Shown: positions 1 to 7,821 of the stretch, one piece after another | Layout of the letters: the number at the start of each line of letters is the position of its first letter | Numbering within the stretch: the stretch's first letter is position 1 | Assembly (NCBI GenBank): GCA_023380955.1 | Contig: JAMCTB010000228.1 | Span: 1 to 17,363 of the forward strand | Direction: 5' to 3' | From: Chloroflexota bacterium | GTDB lineage: Bacteria > Chloroflexota > UBA6077 | DNA length: 17,363 nt | Made by a program: the position numbers and the translations under genes | Notes under the pieces: model-generated | Seen by the model: only the letters and a program-made list of their open reading frames with translations | The model's database searches: none | What the model was told of the DNA's origin: nothing

Positions 1-1
1 G

Positions 2-919
2 CCCCGACTGGCCCGGATCCTGGCCCAGGGCCGCTACCAGATCGTCCATACCCATCTGCTGAAAGCCGACGGCTATGGCACCCTGGCCGGCCTTCTGGCC
101 CGTACGCCGGTCCGCATCGCCTCCAAACACAACGACGAGGCCGTGCTCCAGAAGCCGGCCGTCGCCGTTACCCACGGGCTGATTTCGCGTTTAGATCATC
201 GAATGGTGGTGCTGTCCGACTACGTCGGCCGGTACGTGGCCTCGGTAGGCCGGGTGGATCCCTCCCGGATCACCCGCATCTACTACGGGCTCCCACCGAC
301 GTCTGCCGCCACCGCCGAGGATGGGCTCCGGCTCAGGGCTGAGCTGGGCATCCCACCGGAGGCCCCTCTCATGGCCACCGTGGGACGGATCACCGAGCAG
401 AAGGGACTGACCTATCTGCTGGAGGCCATGGTTCGCGTCCGGGAGCGGCTCCCGGAGGCCCGGCTGCTGATCGTCGGCGACTCTCAGGACGGCCGGGAGC
501 AGTACAAGACCCAACTGCTGCGCCGGTGGGAGTCGCTGGGGCTGCAGGACACCGTCCTGTTCACGGGCGTGCGCGACGACGTGCCGGCCGTGATGCGGGC
601 CATCGACCTCTTCGTCATGGGCTCCCTGTGGGAGGGATTCGGGCTGGTGTTCCTGGAGGCCATGGCGGCGGGGCGGCCCATCGTCGCTACCCGCGTGAGT
701 GCCGTTCCCGAGGTGGTCCAGGAGGGCGCAACGGGCCTCCTGGTGCCGCCCAGGGATCCCGAGGCCCTGGCCGAGGCGATGCTGGCCTTGCTCAACGACC
801 GCGAAAGGGCCCAGCAGATGGGCGCTGCCGGATCGATCCGGTTGAAGGAGCAGTTCACAGAGGATAAGATGGTCGAGTCCGTGGAACAGCTGTACGCCGA
901 GTTGTGGAGATGCCGTTGA
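2..919 (+). CDS. GT4-family glycosyltransferase, 5' end outside window
   Basis: This is the C-terminal part of a retaining GT-B glycosyltransferase (GT4), which transfers a sugar from a nucleotide-sugar donor onto a growing glycan at the cytoplasmic membrane. The frame is open from base 2, and the translated start (RYQIVHTHLLKADGYG) is typical of the GT4 N-terminal domain, so the GTG at 143 is not the real start. The C-terminal donor-binding domain shows VGRITEQKG, followed by SLWEGFG and FLEAMAAG, which contain the EX7E motif with both Glu present. The stop at 917-919 lies inside the next gene (overlap of 10 to 16 bases), so the two are probably translated together. Donor and acceptor sugars cannot be told from sequence. 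Family assignment is firm; specificity is unknown. Confidence 0.93.
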   Translation, partial: PRLARILAQGRYQIVHTHLLKADGYGTLAGLLARTPVRIASKHNDEAVLQKPAVAVTHGLISRLDHRMVVLSDYVGRYVASVGRVDPSRITRIYYGLPPTSAATAEDGLRLRAELGIPPEAPLMATVGRITEQKGLTYLLEAMVRVRERLPEARLLIVGDSQDGREQYKTQLLRRWESLGLQDTVLFTGVRDDVPAVMRAIDLFVMGSLWEGFGLVFLEAMAAGRPIVATRVSAVPEVVQEGATGLLVPPRDPEALAEAMLALLNDRERAQQMGAAGSIRLKEQFTEDKMVESVEQLYAELWRCR

Positions 920-1866
920 GGTGTGTGGTAACCGGCTGCGCCGGCTTCATAGGGTCCCACATCGCCGAGGCCTTGATCGCTCAGGGCCACCAGGTTGTGG
1001 GCATCGATTGCTTTACCGATTACTATCCAAGAGCCATTAAGCTGGCCAACCTCTCCGCCCTGCGGGAATCCCCCAACTTCACCCTGATCGAGGCCGATCT
1101 GCTGGCGTACGACCTGCACGGACTGCTGGAGGGGGCCGACTGCGTCTACCACCAAGCGGCTCAGGCGGGGGTTAGGGCCAGTTGGGGGCAGAACTTCCGC
1201 ATCTACACAGAGAACAACGTTCTGGCCACCCAGCGGCTGCTGGAGGCGGCGAGGGACCATCCTCTGCGCCGTTTCGTGTACGCCTCCTCCTCGTCCATCT
1301 ACGGCGACGCCCGAGAGCTGCCGGTCACCGAAGATACCCTCCCCCAGCCCATCTCCCCCTACGGGGTGAGCAAGCTGGCGGCGGAGCACCTGTGCCGCCT
1401 CTACTGGGTGAACTTCGGCGTCCCCACCGTCTCCCTGCGCTACTTCACCGTGTACGGACCCCGCCAGCGACCCGACATGGGCTTCCACAAGTTCATCAGG
1501 GCCCTCCTGACGGGCCGGGAGATCACCCTCTATGGCGATGGCGACCAGACCCGGGATTTCACCTTCGTGAGCGACGCCGTGGCGGCCAACCTGGCATGCC
1601 TGGAGGGCGACGTGGCGGGTCAGCTCTTCAACATCGGTGGTGGCTCCCGCATCTCCGTGAACCGAGTCCTGGCTCTCCTGGAGTCGCTGTCCGGGGAGAA
1701 GGCTAAGATCCGGCGGATGGAGAACCAGAAGGGAGACGTCCGCGATACCTTCGCCGATACCTCGCGGGCCAGGGAGCTGCTGGGCTTCCGCCCCTCCGTC
1801 ACCGTCGAGGAGGGGCTGCGCAGAGAGCTGGAGTGGCTCTCCGGCGTGCTGAGTGCCGAGTCCTGA
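910..1866 (+). CDS. NAD-dependent nucleotide-sugar epimerase/dehydratase (extended SDR)
   Basis: This is an extended short-chain dehydrogenase of about 318 aa, the usual length for UDP-glucose or UDP-glucuronate 4-epimerases. Visible motifs are the NAD-binding TGCAGFIG at residues 8-15, a Ser-rich catalytic stretch (126-129), and the Tyr/Lys pair in YGVSK (Y151, K155). HQAAQAGVR near residue 81 and VYGPRQRPDMGF later look more like UDP-glucuronate epimerases than classical GalE, but the substrate is inference. It would supply an activated sugar to the neighbouring glycosyltransferases. The start is either ATG 910 or GTG 904; both overlap the previous gene and neither has a clear ribosome binding site. 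The last five codons lie in a tandem 14-bp repeat, so the SAES tail is probably not ancestral. Confidence 0.92.
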   Translation: MPLRCVVTGCAGFIGSHIAEALIAQGHQVVGIDCFTDYYPRAIKLANLSALRESPNFTLIEADLLAYDLHGLLEGADCVYHQAAQAGVRASWGQNFRIYTENNVLATQRLLEAARDHPLRRFVYASSSSIYGDARELPVTEDTLPQPISPYGVSKLAAEHLCRLYWVNFGVPTVSLRYFTVYGPRQRPDMGFHKFIRALLTGREITLYGDGDQTRDFTFVSDAVAANLACLEGDVAGQLFNIGGGSRISVNRVLALLESLSGEKAKIRRMENQKGDVRDTFADTSRARELLGFRPSVTVEEGLRRELEWLSGVLSAES

Positions 1867-1876
1867 GTGCCGAGTC
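1849..1876 (+). repeat. Perfect tandem duplication of a 14-bp unit at a gene end
   Basis: CTGAGTGCCGAGTC occurs at 1849-1862 and again at 1863-1876 with no mismatch. Each unit can be read as two related heptamers (CTGAGTG, CCGAGTC). The repeat contains the epimerase stop codon. Confidence 0.95.
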
Positions 1877-1890
1877 AGCCCTCACCCCGA

Positions 1891-1963
1891 CCCTCTCCCA
1901 GAGGGAGAGGGAGAGGAGCGGGTCCAGGGCGCAGCGCCTGGCGGGGTTTGGGGTGTCCCCAAA
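1891..1963. repeat. Intergenic GC-rich hairpin repeat block, possible weak terminator
   Basis: Two hairpins fill the gap between the epimerase and the next glycosyltransferase. The first has a perfect 9-bp stem, CCCTCTCCC (1891-1899) with GGGAGAGGG (1903-1911), and a 3-nt loop. The second is TTTGGGG (1947-1953) with CCCCAAA (1957-1963), followed by a modest T-rich run (about 1969-1975), so it could slow or stop transcription. A third, imperfect palindrome lies between them around 1924-1941. The block looks like a dispersed genomic repeat rather than a dedicated regulatory site. Confidence 0.75.
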
Positions 1964-1995
1964 GATCATTTTATTCCCTCCCTGGATGAAAAGTG

Positions 1996-3165
1996 ATGAG
2001 TAGAGACCTCACGTACAGGCCGCTTCGCGTCCTGGAGGTGATGGAAGCCACTATCGGCGGCACCAAGCGCCACCTGCTGGCGCTGGTGCGCGGCCTGGAT
2101 CGCAGCCAGTTCCGGGTCGAGGTGGCAGCGCCCCGGCTCCGCTCCGAAGCCTTCGACGACGTCACCTTCAGCGACGAGGTGCGCGAGGCCGGCATCCCGC
2201 AGCGCTACGTCCCCATGCGGAGGGAGATCTCCCCCTCTTCGGACCTCGCCTGCTTCTTCCGGCTGTGCGCCCTGATGGCTCGCGGCCGCTACGACGTGGT
2301 GCACACCCACAGCTCCAAGGCGGGCTTCCTGGGTCGCTTCGCCGCCCGCCTGGCCGGGGTGAAGACCATCGTCCACACCCCCCATGGCTTCTACTTCCTG
2401 AACCAGAAGACGGGCTCCCAGCGAAGCTTCTACCTGAATCTGGAGCGGGTGGCAGGTAAGGTGACCCGCCGGATGATAACCCTGTCTTCCACCGAGATGG
2501 CCGAAGCCGTGGACAACAGGATCATCTCGCCCGATCGGGTGGTGCTGATCGAGAACGGCATTCAGCTACCTGCCCCGCGAGACCACCGGACCGTGGCACC
2601 CTTGAGGGAGAGGCTGGCACCCGGGGCCAGTCACGTCATCGGCACCGTGGCCCGCTTCACCCCTCAAAAGGGTCCGTTCGACTTCGTTCGGATGGTCGCG
2701 GCCCTGGTAGGAGCGATCCCCGGCGTCCAGGTCCTGTGGTGCGGCGACGGAGAGCTGCGCGACCAGGTGGAGGAGTTGGCTCGGGGGCTGGGAGTAGAGA
2801 GTCAACTGCACTTCCTCGGTTACCGAACGGACGTGCTGGACGTTATAGCGGTGATGGACGTCTTCGTCCTCACCTCCCTCTGGGAGGGGCTCCCCTACAC
2901 CGTGCTTGACGCCATGGCCCTGGAGAAGCCGGTGGTGGCCACGGCGGCCGTGGGAACGCGGGACATAGTCCAGGACAGCGCCACCGGGCTGCTGACGCCC
3001 GTGGGCGACCCGGAGGCGGCGGCTCGAGCCGTGGCCCGCCTCCTGTCCAATCCAGCCGACGCCAGAGCCATGGGGTCCGCCGGAAAGGAGGTGATCCTCC
3101 GGCGGTTCTCCCAGGAGGCCATGGTGAAGAGGACTGGACAGCTCTACGTTGATTTAGTAGGATAG
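1996..3165 (+). CDS. GT4-family glycosyltransferase (CapM/WbpJ-like type)
   Basis: This is a complete GT-B retaining glycosyltransferase of 389 aa, expected at the inner face of the membrane in glycan assembly. The N-terminal domain carries IGGTKRHLL (residues 20-28) and VVHTHSSKAGFLGR (101-114). The donor domain carries TVARFTPQKG (217-226), with the Arg/Lys pair that contacts the donor phosphates in this family. The C-terminal acidic motif reads SLWEGLPYTVLDAM: Glu297 is present but the second acidic residue is Asp305 instead of Glu. ATG 1996 is preceded directly by an in-frame GTG (1993); neither has a strong ribosome binding site. It stands 129 bases after the epimerase and 25 bases before the sugar-phosphate transferase start. 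Donor and acceptor are unknown. Confidence 0.94.
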   Translation: MSRDLTYRPLRVLEVMEATIGGTKRHLLALVRGLDRSQFRVEVAAPRLRSEAFDDVTFSDEVREAGIPQRYVPMRREISPSSDLACFFRLCALMARGRYDVVHTHSSKAGFLGRFAARLAGVKTIVHTPHGFYFLNQKTGSQRSFYLNLERVAGKVTRRMITLSSTEMAEAVDNRIISPDRVVLIENGIQLPAPRDHRTVAPLRERLAPGASHVIGTVARFTPQKGPFDFVRMVAALVGAIPGVQVLWCGDGELRDQVEELARGLGVESQLHFLGYRTDVLDVIAVMDVFVLTSLWEGLPYTVLDAMALEKPVVATAAVGTRDIVQDSATGLLTPVGDPEAAARAVARLLSNPADARAMGSAGKEVILRRFSQEAMVKRTGQLYVDLVG

Positions 3166-3175
3166 CTATCCGCGA

Positions 3176-3181
3176 GGAGGG
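3176..3181 (+). promoter_or_regulatory. Ribosome binding site that decides the TTG 3191 start
   Basis: GGAGGG is followed by 9 bases and then TTG at 3191. The upstream in-frame TTG at 3182 would have zero spacing, so it is unlikely to be used. Confidence 0.7.
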
Positions 3182-3190
3182 TTGCCCGCT

Positions 3191-4600
3191 TTGAAGGAGT
3201 TCAGCAACCGCTTCATCCTCTTCCTCTTCCTGGCCGACATCCTGTTCACAGAACTGGCGCTCTACCTGGCCGAGATGACCAGGGGTGTGATCCCCGTCGG
3301 TAGGGAGAGCGTCGGCATGAGCTTTCTCGACCTATCCATCATGCTGGCCGTGGCCCTCTTCTGGGCCTTCTTCCTCCGGCTCTTCGGCGCCTACGATCCC
3401 CGCCGGCTCTCCGGCTTCGTGGACGAGGGTCGCGCGGTGCTGCTGGGCACCATGGCCGGCATGCTGGCCCTGGCCTCCTTCTTCTACCTGTTCAACGTCG
3501 AGTTCCGGTCTCGAATTCTGTTCACCTACTTCTTCGCCATCGACTTGGCGCTGCTCCTCAACTACCGGCTGGCCGCTCGCTATATCGTGCGCTCCCTGAT
3601 CGCCGGAGGCTATACGGCTCGTCGAGTGGTGCTGGTGGGAGCCACCAAGGTGGGGCGAGAGCTGGCCTACATCATCCGCTCCCAACCCTGGTGCGGCCTG
3701 GTGGTCGTCGGCTTCGTGGACGACGATCCCATCCTGGAGGAGGTCGACGAAGGCTTCCAGCTGCTGGGAAACACCAATCAGCTGCCCCACATAATCGCCA
3801 GCCACTCGGTGGACGACGTCATCGTCGCCCTGTCCAGCAGGGACCACGAGAAGATCGCGGAGATCGTCCTCAGCCTCCAGACCCACCCGGTGCGGGTGCG
3901 GGTCGTCCCCGACCTCTTCGAGATGGTCTCGGTCCGGGCGCAGGTGGAGGATTTCTGGGGCGTCCCGCTGATCGGCCTGCGGGACCCCGTCATCACCGGC
4001 TTCGATCGAGCCTTCAAGCGAGCCTTCGACCTGATCATCTCCTCCATCCTGCTGCTGCTGCTGGGACCCGTGATGCTGCTGATAGCCCAGGCCATCAAGC
4101 TGGACTCCCACGGCCCGGCCCTCTTCAGGCAGCGCCGCGTCGGCGAGAACGGCAGGCTGTTCTGGATGTACAAGTTCAGGACTATGGTCGACGGCGCCGA
4201 CAAGCTGATCCCCACGTTGGAGGAGAAGGGCGTCTACGCCAACGGCGTCTACAAGGTCAAGGAGGACCCACGGGTCACCCGTGTGGGTCACGTGCTCCGA
4301 CGGATGAGCGCCGACGAGCTTCCTCAGCTGTTCAACGTGCTGAGGGGCGAGATGAGCCTGGTCGGCCCCCGCCCGGAGCAACCCTGGATCGTGGATCGAT
4401 ACGAACCGTGGCAGCGGAAGAGACTCTCGGTGATGCCCGGCATGACCGGATGGTGGCAGGTGAACGGTCGCAGCGACCGGCCGATGTTCCTCAACACCGA
4501 GTACGACCTCTACTACATCCAGAACTACTCCCCCATCCTGGACCTGGTGATCCTCTGGAAGACCATCTGGGTCGTCCTCAAGGGCAAAGGGGCTTTCTAG
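3191..4600 (+). CDS. Polyprenyl-phosphate sugar-1-phosphate transferase (WbaP/CpsE-type initiating transferase)
   Basis: This enzyme should move a sugar-1-phosphate from a nucleotide-sugar to undecaprenyl phosphate, the first committed step of exopolysaccharide repeat-unit synthesis. Four hydrophobic segments lie in the N-terminal part (about residues 8-28, 47-67, 84-103, 109-128). A Rossmann-like central domain begins at RRVVLVGATKVGRE. A re-entrant hydrophobic helix (about 280-300) leads into the catalytic domain, with KFRTM (328-332), the acidic pair in DELPQL (Asp375, Glu376), SLVGPRPE (389-396) and MPGMTGWWQVNGR. The 469-aa length fits the full-length WbaP class. I chose TTG 3191 because GGAGGG (3176-3181) sits 9 bases upstream; the alternative TTG 3182 directly abuts that site. 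The transferred sugar (glucose or galactose in known members) is not predictable. Confidence 0.94.
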   Translation: MKEFSNRFILFLFLADILFTELALYLAEMTRGVIPVGRESVGMSFLDLSIMLAVALFWAFFLRLFGAYDPRRLSGFVDEGRAVLLGTMAGMLALASFFYLFNVEFRSRILFTYFFAIDLALLLNYRLAARYIVRSLIAGGYTARRVVLVGATKVGRELAYIIRSQPWCGLVVVGFVDDDPILEEVDEGFQLLGNTNQLPHIIASHSVDDVIVALSSRDHEKIAEIVLSLQTHPVRVRVVPDLFEMVSVRAQVEDFWGVPLIGLRDPVITGFDRAFKRAFDLIISSILLLLLGPVMLLIAQAIKLDSHGPALFRQRRVGENGRLFWMYKFRTMVDGADKLIPTLEEKGVYANGVYKVKEDPRVTRVGHVLRRMSADELPQLFNVLRGEMSLVGPRPEQPWIVDRYEPWQRKRLSVMPGMTGWWQVNGRSDRPMFLNTEYDLYYIQNYSPILDLVILWKTIWVVLKGKGAF

Positions 4601-4669
4601 AGCCGTCGGCAGCGGGCCGGAGGGCGAGCCTCCCGCAACCTAGTACTCCGCCACATTGGTTCTGACAGG

Positions 4670-4739
4670 TGTCATCCTGAGCGACAGCGAAGGATCTCCT
4701 CTCGCCACGGGGAGATGCTTCGCTGCGCTCAGCATGACA
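4670..4739. repeat. Long imperfect inverted repeat (dispersed intergenic element)
   Basis: A left arm of 30 bases (4670-4699, beginning TGTCATCCTGAGCG) and a right arm of 29 bases (4711-4739, ending GCTCAGCATGACA) are near-perfect reverse complements around an 11-base centre. This is recognisable as a repeat that is widespread in environmental bacterial genomes and gives spurious LSDSEGS/FAALSMT peptides when translated. No transposase is present. It occupies much of the 296-base gap between the sugar transferase and the first metallo-hydrolase, which holds no gene. A further 7-bp inverted pair, CAGTACA (4738-4744) and TGTACTG (4765-4771), follows it. Confidence 0.85.
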
Positions 4740-4867
4740 GTACATATCACCTTCACCGTGGTCGTGTACTGGCTCTCCCCCGGGAACCCCGCCCTCCCGC
4801 CTACTGCGGCCATCCTTGGGCTGGATTGTGCTACTATTCCTTACCGTTATCCAATCAGGAACTGACG

Positions 4868-4886
4868 GCTGATAGCTGATAGCTGA
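4868..4886 (+). repeat. Tandem heptamer GCTGATA just before a gene
   Basis: GCTGATA is repeated at 4868-4874 and 4875-4881, followed by a partial copy GCTGA (4882-4886). It ends 10 bases before the ATG of the metallo-hydrolase, and the putative ribosome binding site GAGGG overlaps its end. Confidence 0.8.
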
Positions 4887-4896
4887 GGGTCAAGAG

Positions 4897-5655
4897 ATGG
4901 AACTGGTGGTGCTGGGAACCGGGGCAGCCTACCCGGGGCCTCACCAGGCTAGCTCCGGCTACCTGGTGGTGGAGGGAGAGACCAGGCTTCTCATCGACTG
5001 CGGCAATGGGGTGGTCAGCCGGCTGCAGGAAGCCGGGGAGCTGGAGGGCTTGACGCAGCTGCTGTTCAGCCACATCCATGCCGACCACCTGCTGGACGTC
5101 TTCCCTCTCTTCTATTCGCGGTTGTACGCCAGGGGGAAGAATTACCCGCCCCTGCCCGCGTACATGCCACCTGGAGAGGTGGAGCGGTTCGCTCGACTTG
5201 CCGAGGTGCTGAGGATCGAGCCGCGGCGTCTGGTGGAGGGAGTCTTCCGGACGACGGAGTACGATCCCCAGGCCGGCCTCAGGATCGGAACTCTGCAGAT
5301 CTCCTTCCTCCGCACCGTGCATCCGGTTCCGGCCTTCGCCCTGCGACTGGAGGGTGGGGACTCCTCCCTGGTCTACTCCGCGGACACAGCCCCCTTTCCG
5401 GAGCTGGCGGAGTTCGCGAGAGGATGCGACCTGCTGCTGTGCGAGGCCACCGTGAGCCAGCAGGACTTCGATCCGGAGCACGCCATCCACCTGACGCCGG
5501 CCCTGGCGGCCGACGTCGCGACGAAAGCGGGGGCAAAGAGGCTGCTGCTAACCCATATGTGGCCCTACTACGACCGGCAGTCGATGCTGGAGGAGGGGCA
5601 AGGGGTATTCCCAAACACCGAGCTGGCAGAGGAACTGAAGAGATACCCGATCTAG
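4897..5655 (+). CDS. Metallo-beta-lactamase-fold hydrolase (RNase Z/YhfI-like)
   Basis: This is a 252-aa MBL-fold metal hydrolase of the ribonuclease Z-like group. It begins with the typical VLGTGAAYPG, carries the metal-binding HIHADH at residues 59-64, and has the later ligands in RTVHPV, the bridging Asp in SADTAP, and C-terminal His in AIHLTP and LLLTHMWP. It lacks the long exosite region expected of true tRNA 3'-processing RNase Z, so a phosphodiesterase or phosphonate-type activity like that of short YhfI-like proteins is equally possible. The ATG at 4897 follows GAGGG (4885-4889) with 7-base spacing. It lies between polysaccharide genes, but nothing in the protein links it directly to glycans. 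Fold assignment is firm; the substrate is not known. Confidence 0.88.
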   Translation: MELVVLGTGAAYPGPHQASSGYLVVEGETRLLIDCGNGVVSRLQEAGELEGLTQLLFSHIHADHLLDVFPLFYSRLYARGKNYPPLPAYMPPGEVERFARLAEVLRIEPRRLVEGVFRTTEYDPQAGLRIGTLQISFLRTVHPVPAFALRLEGGDSSLVYSADTAPFPELAEFARGCDLLLCEATVSQQDFDPEHAIHLTPALAADVATKAGAKRLLLTHMWPYYDRQSMLEEGQGVFPNTELAEELKRYPI

Positions 5656-5667
5656 GGCATGCAGAAC

Positions 5668-5738
5668 GAGTGCGAGATGCGTGGTGCGAAGCACGAAGGG
5701 CCGGCCGGCCGAACCACGCATTCCGCACTCTCGCACTC
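5668..5738. repeat. Heptamer-based inverted repeat between two metallo-hydrolase genes
   Basis: GAGTGCG, AGATGCG and TGGTGCG follow each other as heptamers from 5668. The right half contains their reverse complements: ACCACGCA (5713-5720) pairs with TGCGTGGT (5678-5685), and CTCGCACTC (5730-5738) pairs with GAGTGCGAG (5668-5676), with an extra 9 bases on the right arm. The centre is a GGCCGGCC palindrome. The element fills nearly all of the gap between the two genes. Confidence 0.85.
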
Positions 5739-5746
5739 CAATAGGA

Positions 5747-6652
5747 ATGGAGACCCAGGTGCGCATCGGTGACGTAGAGATCTTCCTCATATCGGACGGC
5801 TTCGCCCGCGTCGACGGCGGGGGGATGTTCGGACTGGTGCCCAAGATAATGTGGGAGAAGAAGCACCCGGCCGACGACCTCAACCGGGTAGGCATGGGGG
5901 TGAACAGCCTCCTTATCAAGGACGGAGGCCACCTCATCGTCGTGGACGCCGGCTACGGCAGCAAGATGGGGCACCGCACCCTCGCCCTAATGGGCATCCT
6001 GCGAACCGGGCAGCTGCCGGAACGGTTGAGGGAGTTGGGGGTGGGGCTGGACCAGGTGGAGATGGTGATCAACACCCACCTGCACTCCGACCACTCCGGC
6101 GGCAACACCCTTCAGGAGGGGAATCGGCTGTCCCTCACCTTCCCCAACGCCAGCTACGTCGTCCAACAGGGGGAGTGGGAGGACGCCAACCACACCAACG
6201 AGCGCACCAGGGCCACCTACCTTCCGGAGAACCTGCTACCGCTGTGGGAGGATCGCCGGCTGGAATCGATCGAGGGGGATACTCAAATCACCCCCCACGT
6301 TCGCTGTATACTTACCCCGGGCCACACGCCCCACCACCAGAGCGTCCTGATCGAGTCGGAGGGGCAGAAGGCCCTCTACACCGCCGACGTCTCGCCCTTC
6401 GCCGTCCACATGGAGAGGCTGGCCTGGGTCGCGGCCTACGACCTGGAGCCGATGCGCAGCATCGAGACCCGGAGGAGGATCCAGCGATGGGCTGTGGAGG
6501 AGCGGATCCTGTTGATCTTCCCCCATGATCCGGAGATCGGCATGGGCTACCTCCACTACGCCTCGGGCCGCTACTGGGTGGATCCGGTGAATAGCGATCG
6601 GCCATCGGCCGCCGGCAATCAGCGGACGGCGGTCGGCGAGTCCCAACCCTAG
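5747..6652 (+). CDS. Metallo-beta-lactamase-fold hydrolase (AHL-lactonase-like subfamily)
   Basis: This is an MBL-fold hydrolase of about 301 aa with the signature THLHSDHSGGN (ligands H111, H113, D115, H116), then PGHTPHHQS and YTADVSP with the bridging Asp, and a late His in FPHDPEIG. HxHxDH-SGGN with GHTPHH is usual in the broad family that includes N-acyl homoserine lactonases, methyl-parathion hydrolase-type enzymes and many uncharacterised lactonases; the substrate is open. I chose ATG 5747 rather than GTG 5681 because the extra 22 codons would come wholly from the upstream inverted repeat. The last roughly 19 residues are encoded by a heptamer tandem array (6593-6641) and look like an added tail. 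It shares little with the preceding MBL gene, so they are not a recent duplication. Confidence 0.88.
   Translation: METQVRIGDVEIFLISDGFARVDGGGMFGLVPKIMWEKKHPADDLNRVGMGVNSLLIKDGGHLIVVDAGYGSKMGHRTLALMGILRTGQLPERLRELGVGLDQVEMVINTHLHSDHSGGNTLQEGNRLSLTFPNASYVVQQGEWEDANHTNERTRATYLPENLLPLWEDRRLESIEGDTQITPHVRCILTPGHTPHHQSVLIESEGQKALYTADVSPFAVHMERLAWVAAYDLEPMRSIETRRRIQRWAVEERILLIFPHDPEIGMGYLHYASGRYWVDPVNSDRPSAAGNQRTAVGESQP
6593..6641 (+). repeat. Array of seven degenerate heptamers inside a gene's 3' end
   Basis: Consecutive 7-base units AGCGATC, GGCCATC, GGCCGCC, GGCAATC, AGCGGAC, GGCGGTC and GGCGAGT share the pattern RGCNNNY. They lie in frame over the last codons of the metallo-hydrolase gene, which stops at 6650-6652. 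Confidence 0.75.
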
Positions 6653-6714
6653 CATTCAACCGCGACTTTGCTGGGGGCGCAGCCACCGCCCCACATCTTT
6701 TCGACGGAGCTCCC

Positions 6715-7821
6715 ATGCGGATAGCTATCGACGTGCGGCTGGTGTCCTACGCCCAGGGAGGCATCAGCCAGTACACCATCAGGCTGGTGCGTGCCCTGGT
6801 GGGGCTGCAAAGCGGCGACGAGCTCCTGTTGCTCGAGAGCCGAAAAGCCCCCACTGGACAGTTCTGGCCCGCCGCGGTGCGACGATCCAGGTTGGCCACG
6901 CCCCCTCATCACCCGAGGGAGCAGATCGCCCTACCCATCGAGTTGCTGCGTCTTCCGGCAGACGTCTTGCACAGCCCGGATTTCATCCCACCCTTTCGGC
7001 GTAGATGCCGCTCCGTGGTCACCATCCACGACCTGGCTTTTCTGCGTTTCCCCCACCTCCTGACGCCCGATAGCGGCCGCTACTATGGGCAGGTGGCCCG
7101 GGCGGTCCAGAGCGCCGACCAGGTGATCGCCGTGTCCCACGCCACCAAGCGGGATCTGCTGGAGCTGCTATCCGTCGATCCGGAGAAGGTCACGGTGGTG
7201 CACTCGGGCGTGTCTCCCGAATGCCGGCCCCTGGAGCCGGAGGAGATAGAGCATCGGCGGCGAGAGCTAGGGCTGCCCGAGCGCTTCATCCTCTTCGTGG
7301 GAACCCTGGAGCCCCGCAAGAACCTTCCCACATTGCTGCGGGCCTTCGCCCGGGTGTGGAAGGCCCACCGGGTGCCCCTGGTAGTGGTGGGTGGCAAGGG
7401 ATGGCTCAACGAAGAGCTGTTCCGGGTGCGAGAGGAGCTCGGACTCGGGGAAGAGGTCAAATTCGTGGGGTCCGTGGCGGCCCAGCAGTTGGTATACTAT
7501 TACAACTGCGCCACCTGCCTGGTCCTGCCCTCTCTCTACGAAGGCTTCGGCCACCCCGTTCTTGAAGCCATGGCCTGCGGGACGCCGGCGATCGTGTCCA
7601 ACGTGCCCTCCCTGACCGAGATCGCAGGGGATGCCGCGCTCTCGGTCGGTCCGGAGGATGCTGAGGAGCTGGCAGCGGCCATGGGGAGGCTTCTGGCCGA
7701 TGGGGGGCTGCGGCAGCGGTTGATCGGGCTGGGCCTCCAGCGCGCGGCGGCCTTCTCCTGGGAGCAAACGGCCCGGGAGACCCTGGGTGTGTATCATAAA
7801 GCCGTTCAAGGAAGTCGATGA
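6715..7821 (+). CDS. GT4-family glycosyltransferase (MtfB/WbaZ-like)
   Basis: This is a complete 368-aa retaining GT-B glycosyltransferase. The N-terminal glycine-rich AQGGISQY (13-20) and TIHDLAF (103-109) belong to the acceptor-side domain. VGTLEPRKN (195-203) supplies the donor-phosphate contacts, and SLYEGFG followed by HPVLEAMACG supplies EX7E (Glu276 and Glu284). VGTLEPRKN together with EGFGHPVLEAMACG is typical of mannosyltransferase-like GT4 proteins (MtfB group), so mannose transfer is a reasonable guess but no more. The ATG at 6715 follows GGAG with about 6-base spacing. Its TGA stop overlaps the next start codon (ATGA at 7818-7821), which indicates translational coupling with the next glycosyltransferase. 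Confidence 0.94.
   Translation: MRIAIDVRLVSYAQGGISQYTIRLVRALVGLQSGDELLLLESRKAPTGQFWPAAVRRSRLATPPHHPREQIALPIELLRLPADVLHSPDFIPPFRRRCRSVVTIHDLAFLRFPHLLTPDSGRYYGQVARAVQSADQVIAVSHATKRDLLELLSVDPEKVTVVHSGVSPECRPLEPEEIEHRRRELGLPERFILFVGTLEPRKNLPTLLRAFARVWKAHRVPLVVVGGKGWLNEELFRVREELGLGEEVKFVGSVAAQQLVYYYNCATCLVLPSLYEGFGHPVLEAMACGTPAIVSNVPSLTEIAGDAALSVGPEDAEELAAAMGRLLADGGLRQRLIGLGLQRAAAFSWEQTARETLGVYHKAVQGSR

Noticed and set aside
3332..4381. 349-codon minus frame opposite the initiating sugar transferase
   Set aside because: Low-complexity Gln/Glu/His-rich shadow of a firmly identified gene.
4656..4865. 69-codon + strand frame containing LSDSEGS and FAALSMT
   Set aside because: It is the translation of the 4670-4739 inverted repeat, a well-known source of false small proteins.
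4868..4886. Tandem GCTGATA units as a CRISPR or iteron array
   Set aside because: The unit is only 7 bp with two and a half copies and no spacers; no replication or Cas gene is present.
5681..5746. Longer GTG start for the second metallo-hydrolase
   Set aside because: The extra 22 codons come from an inverted repeat; ATG 5747 begins the conserved protein.
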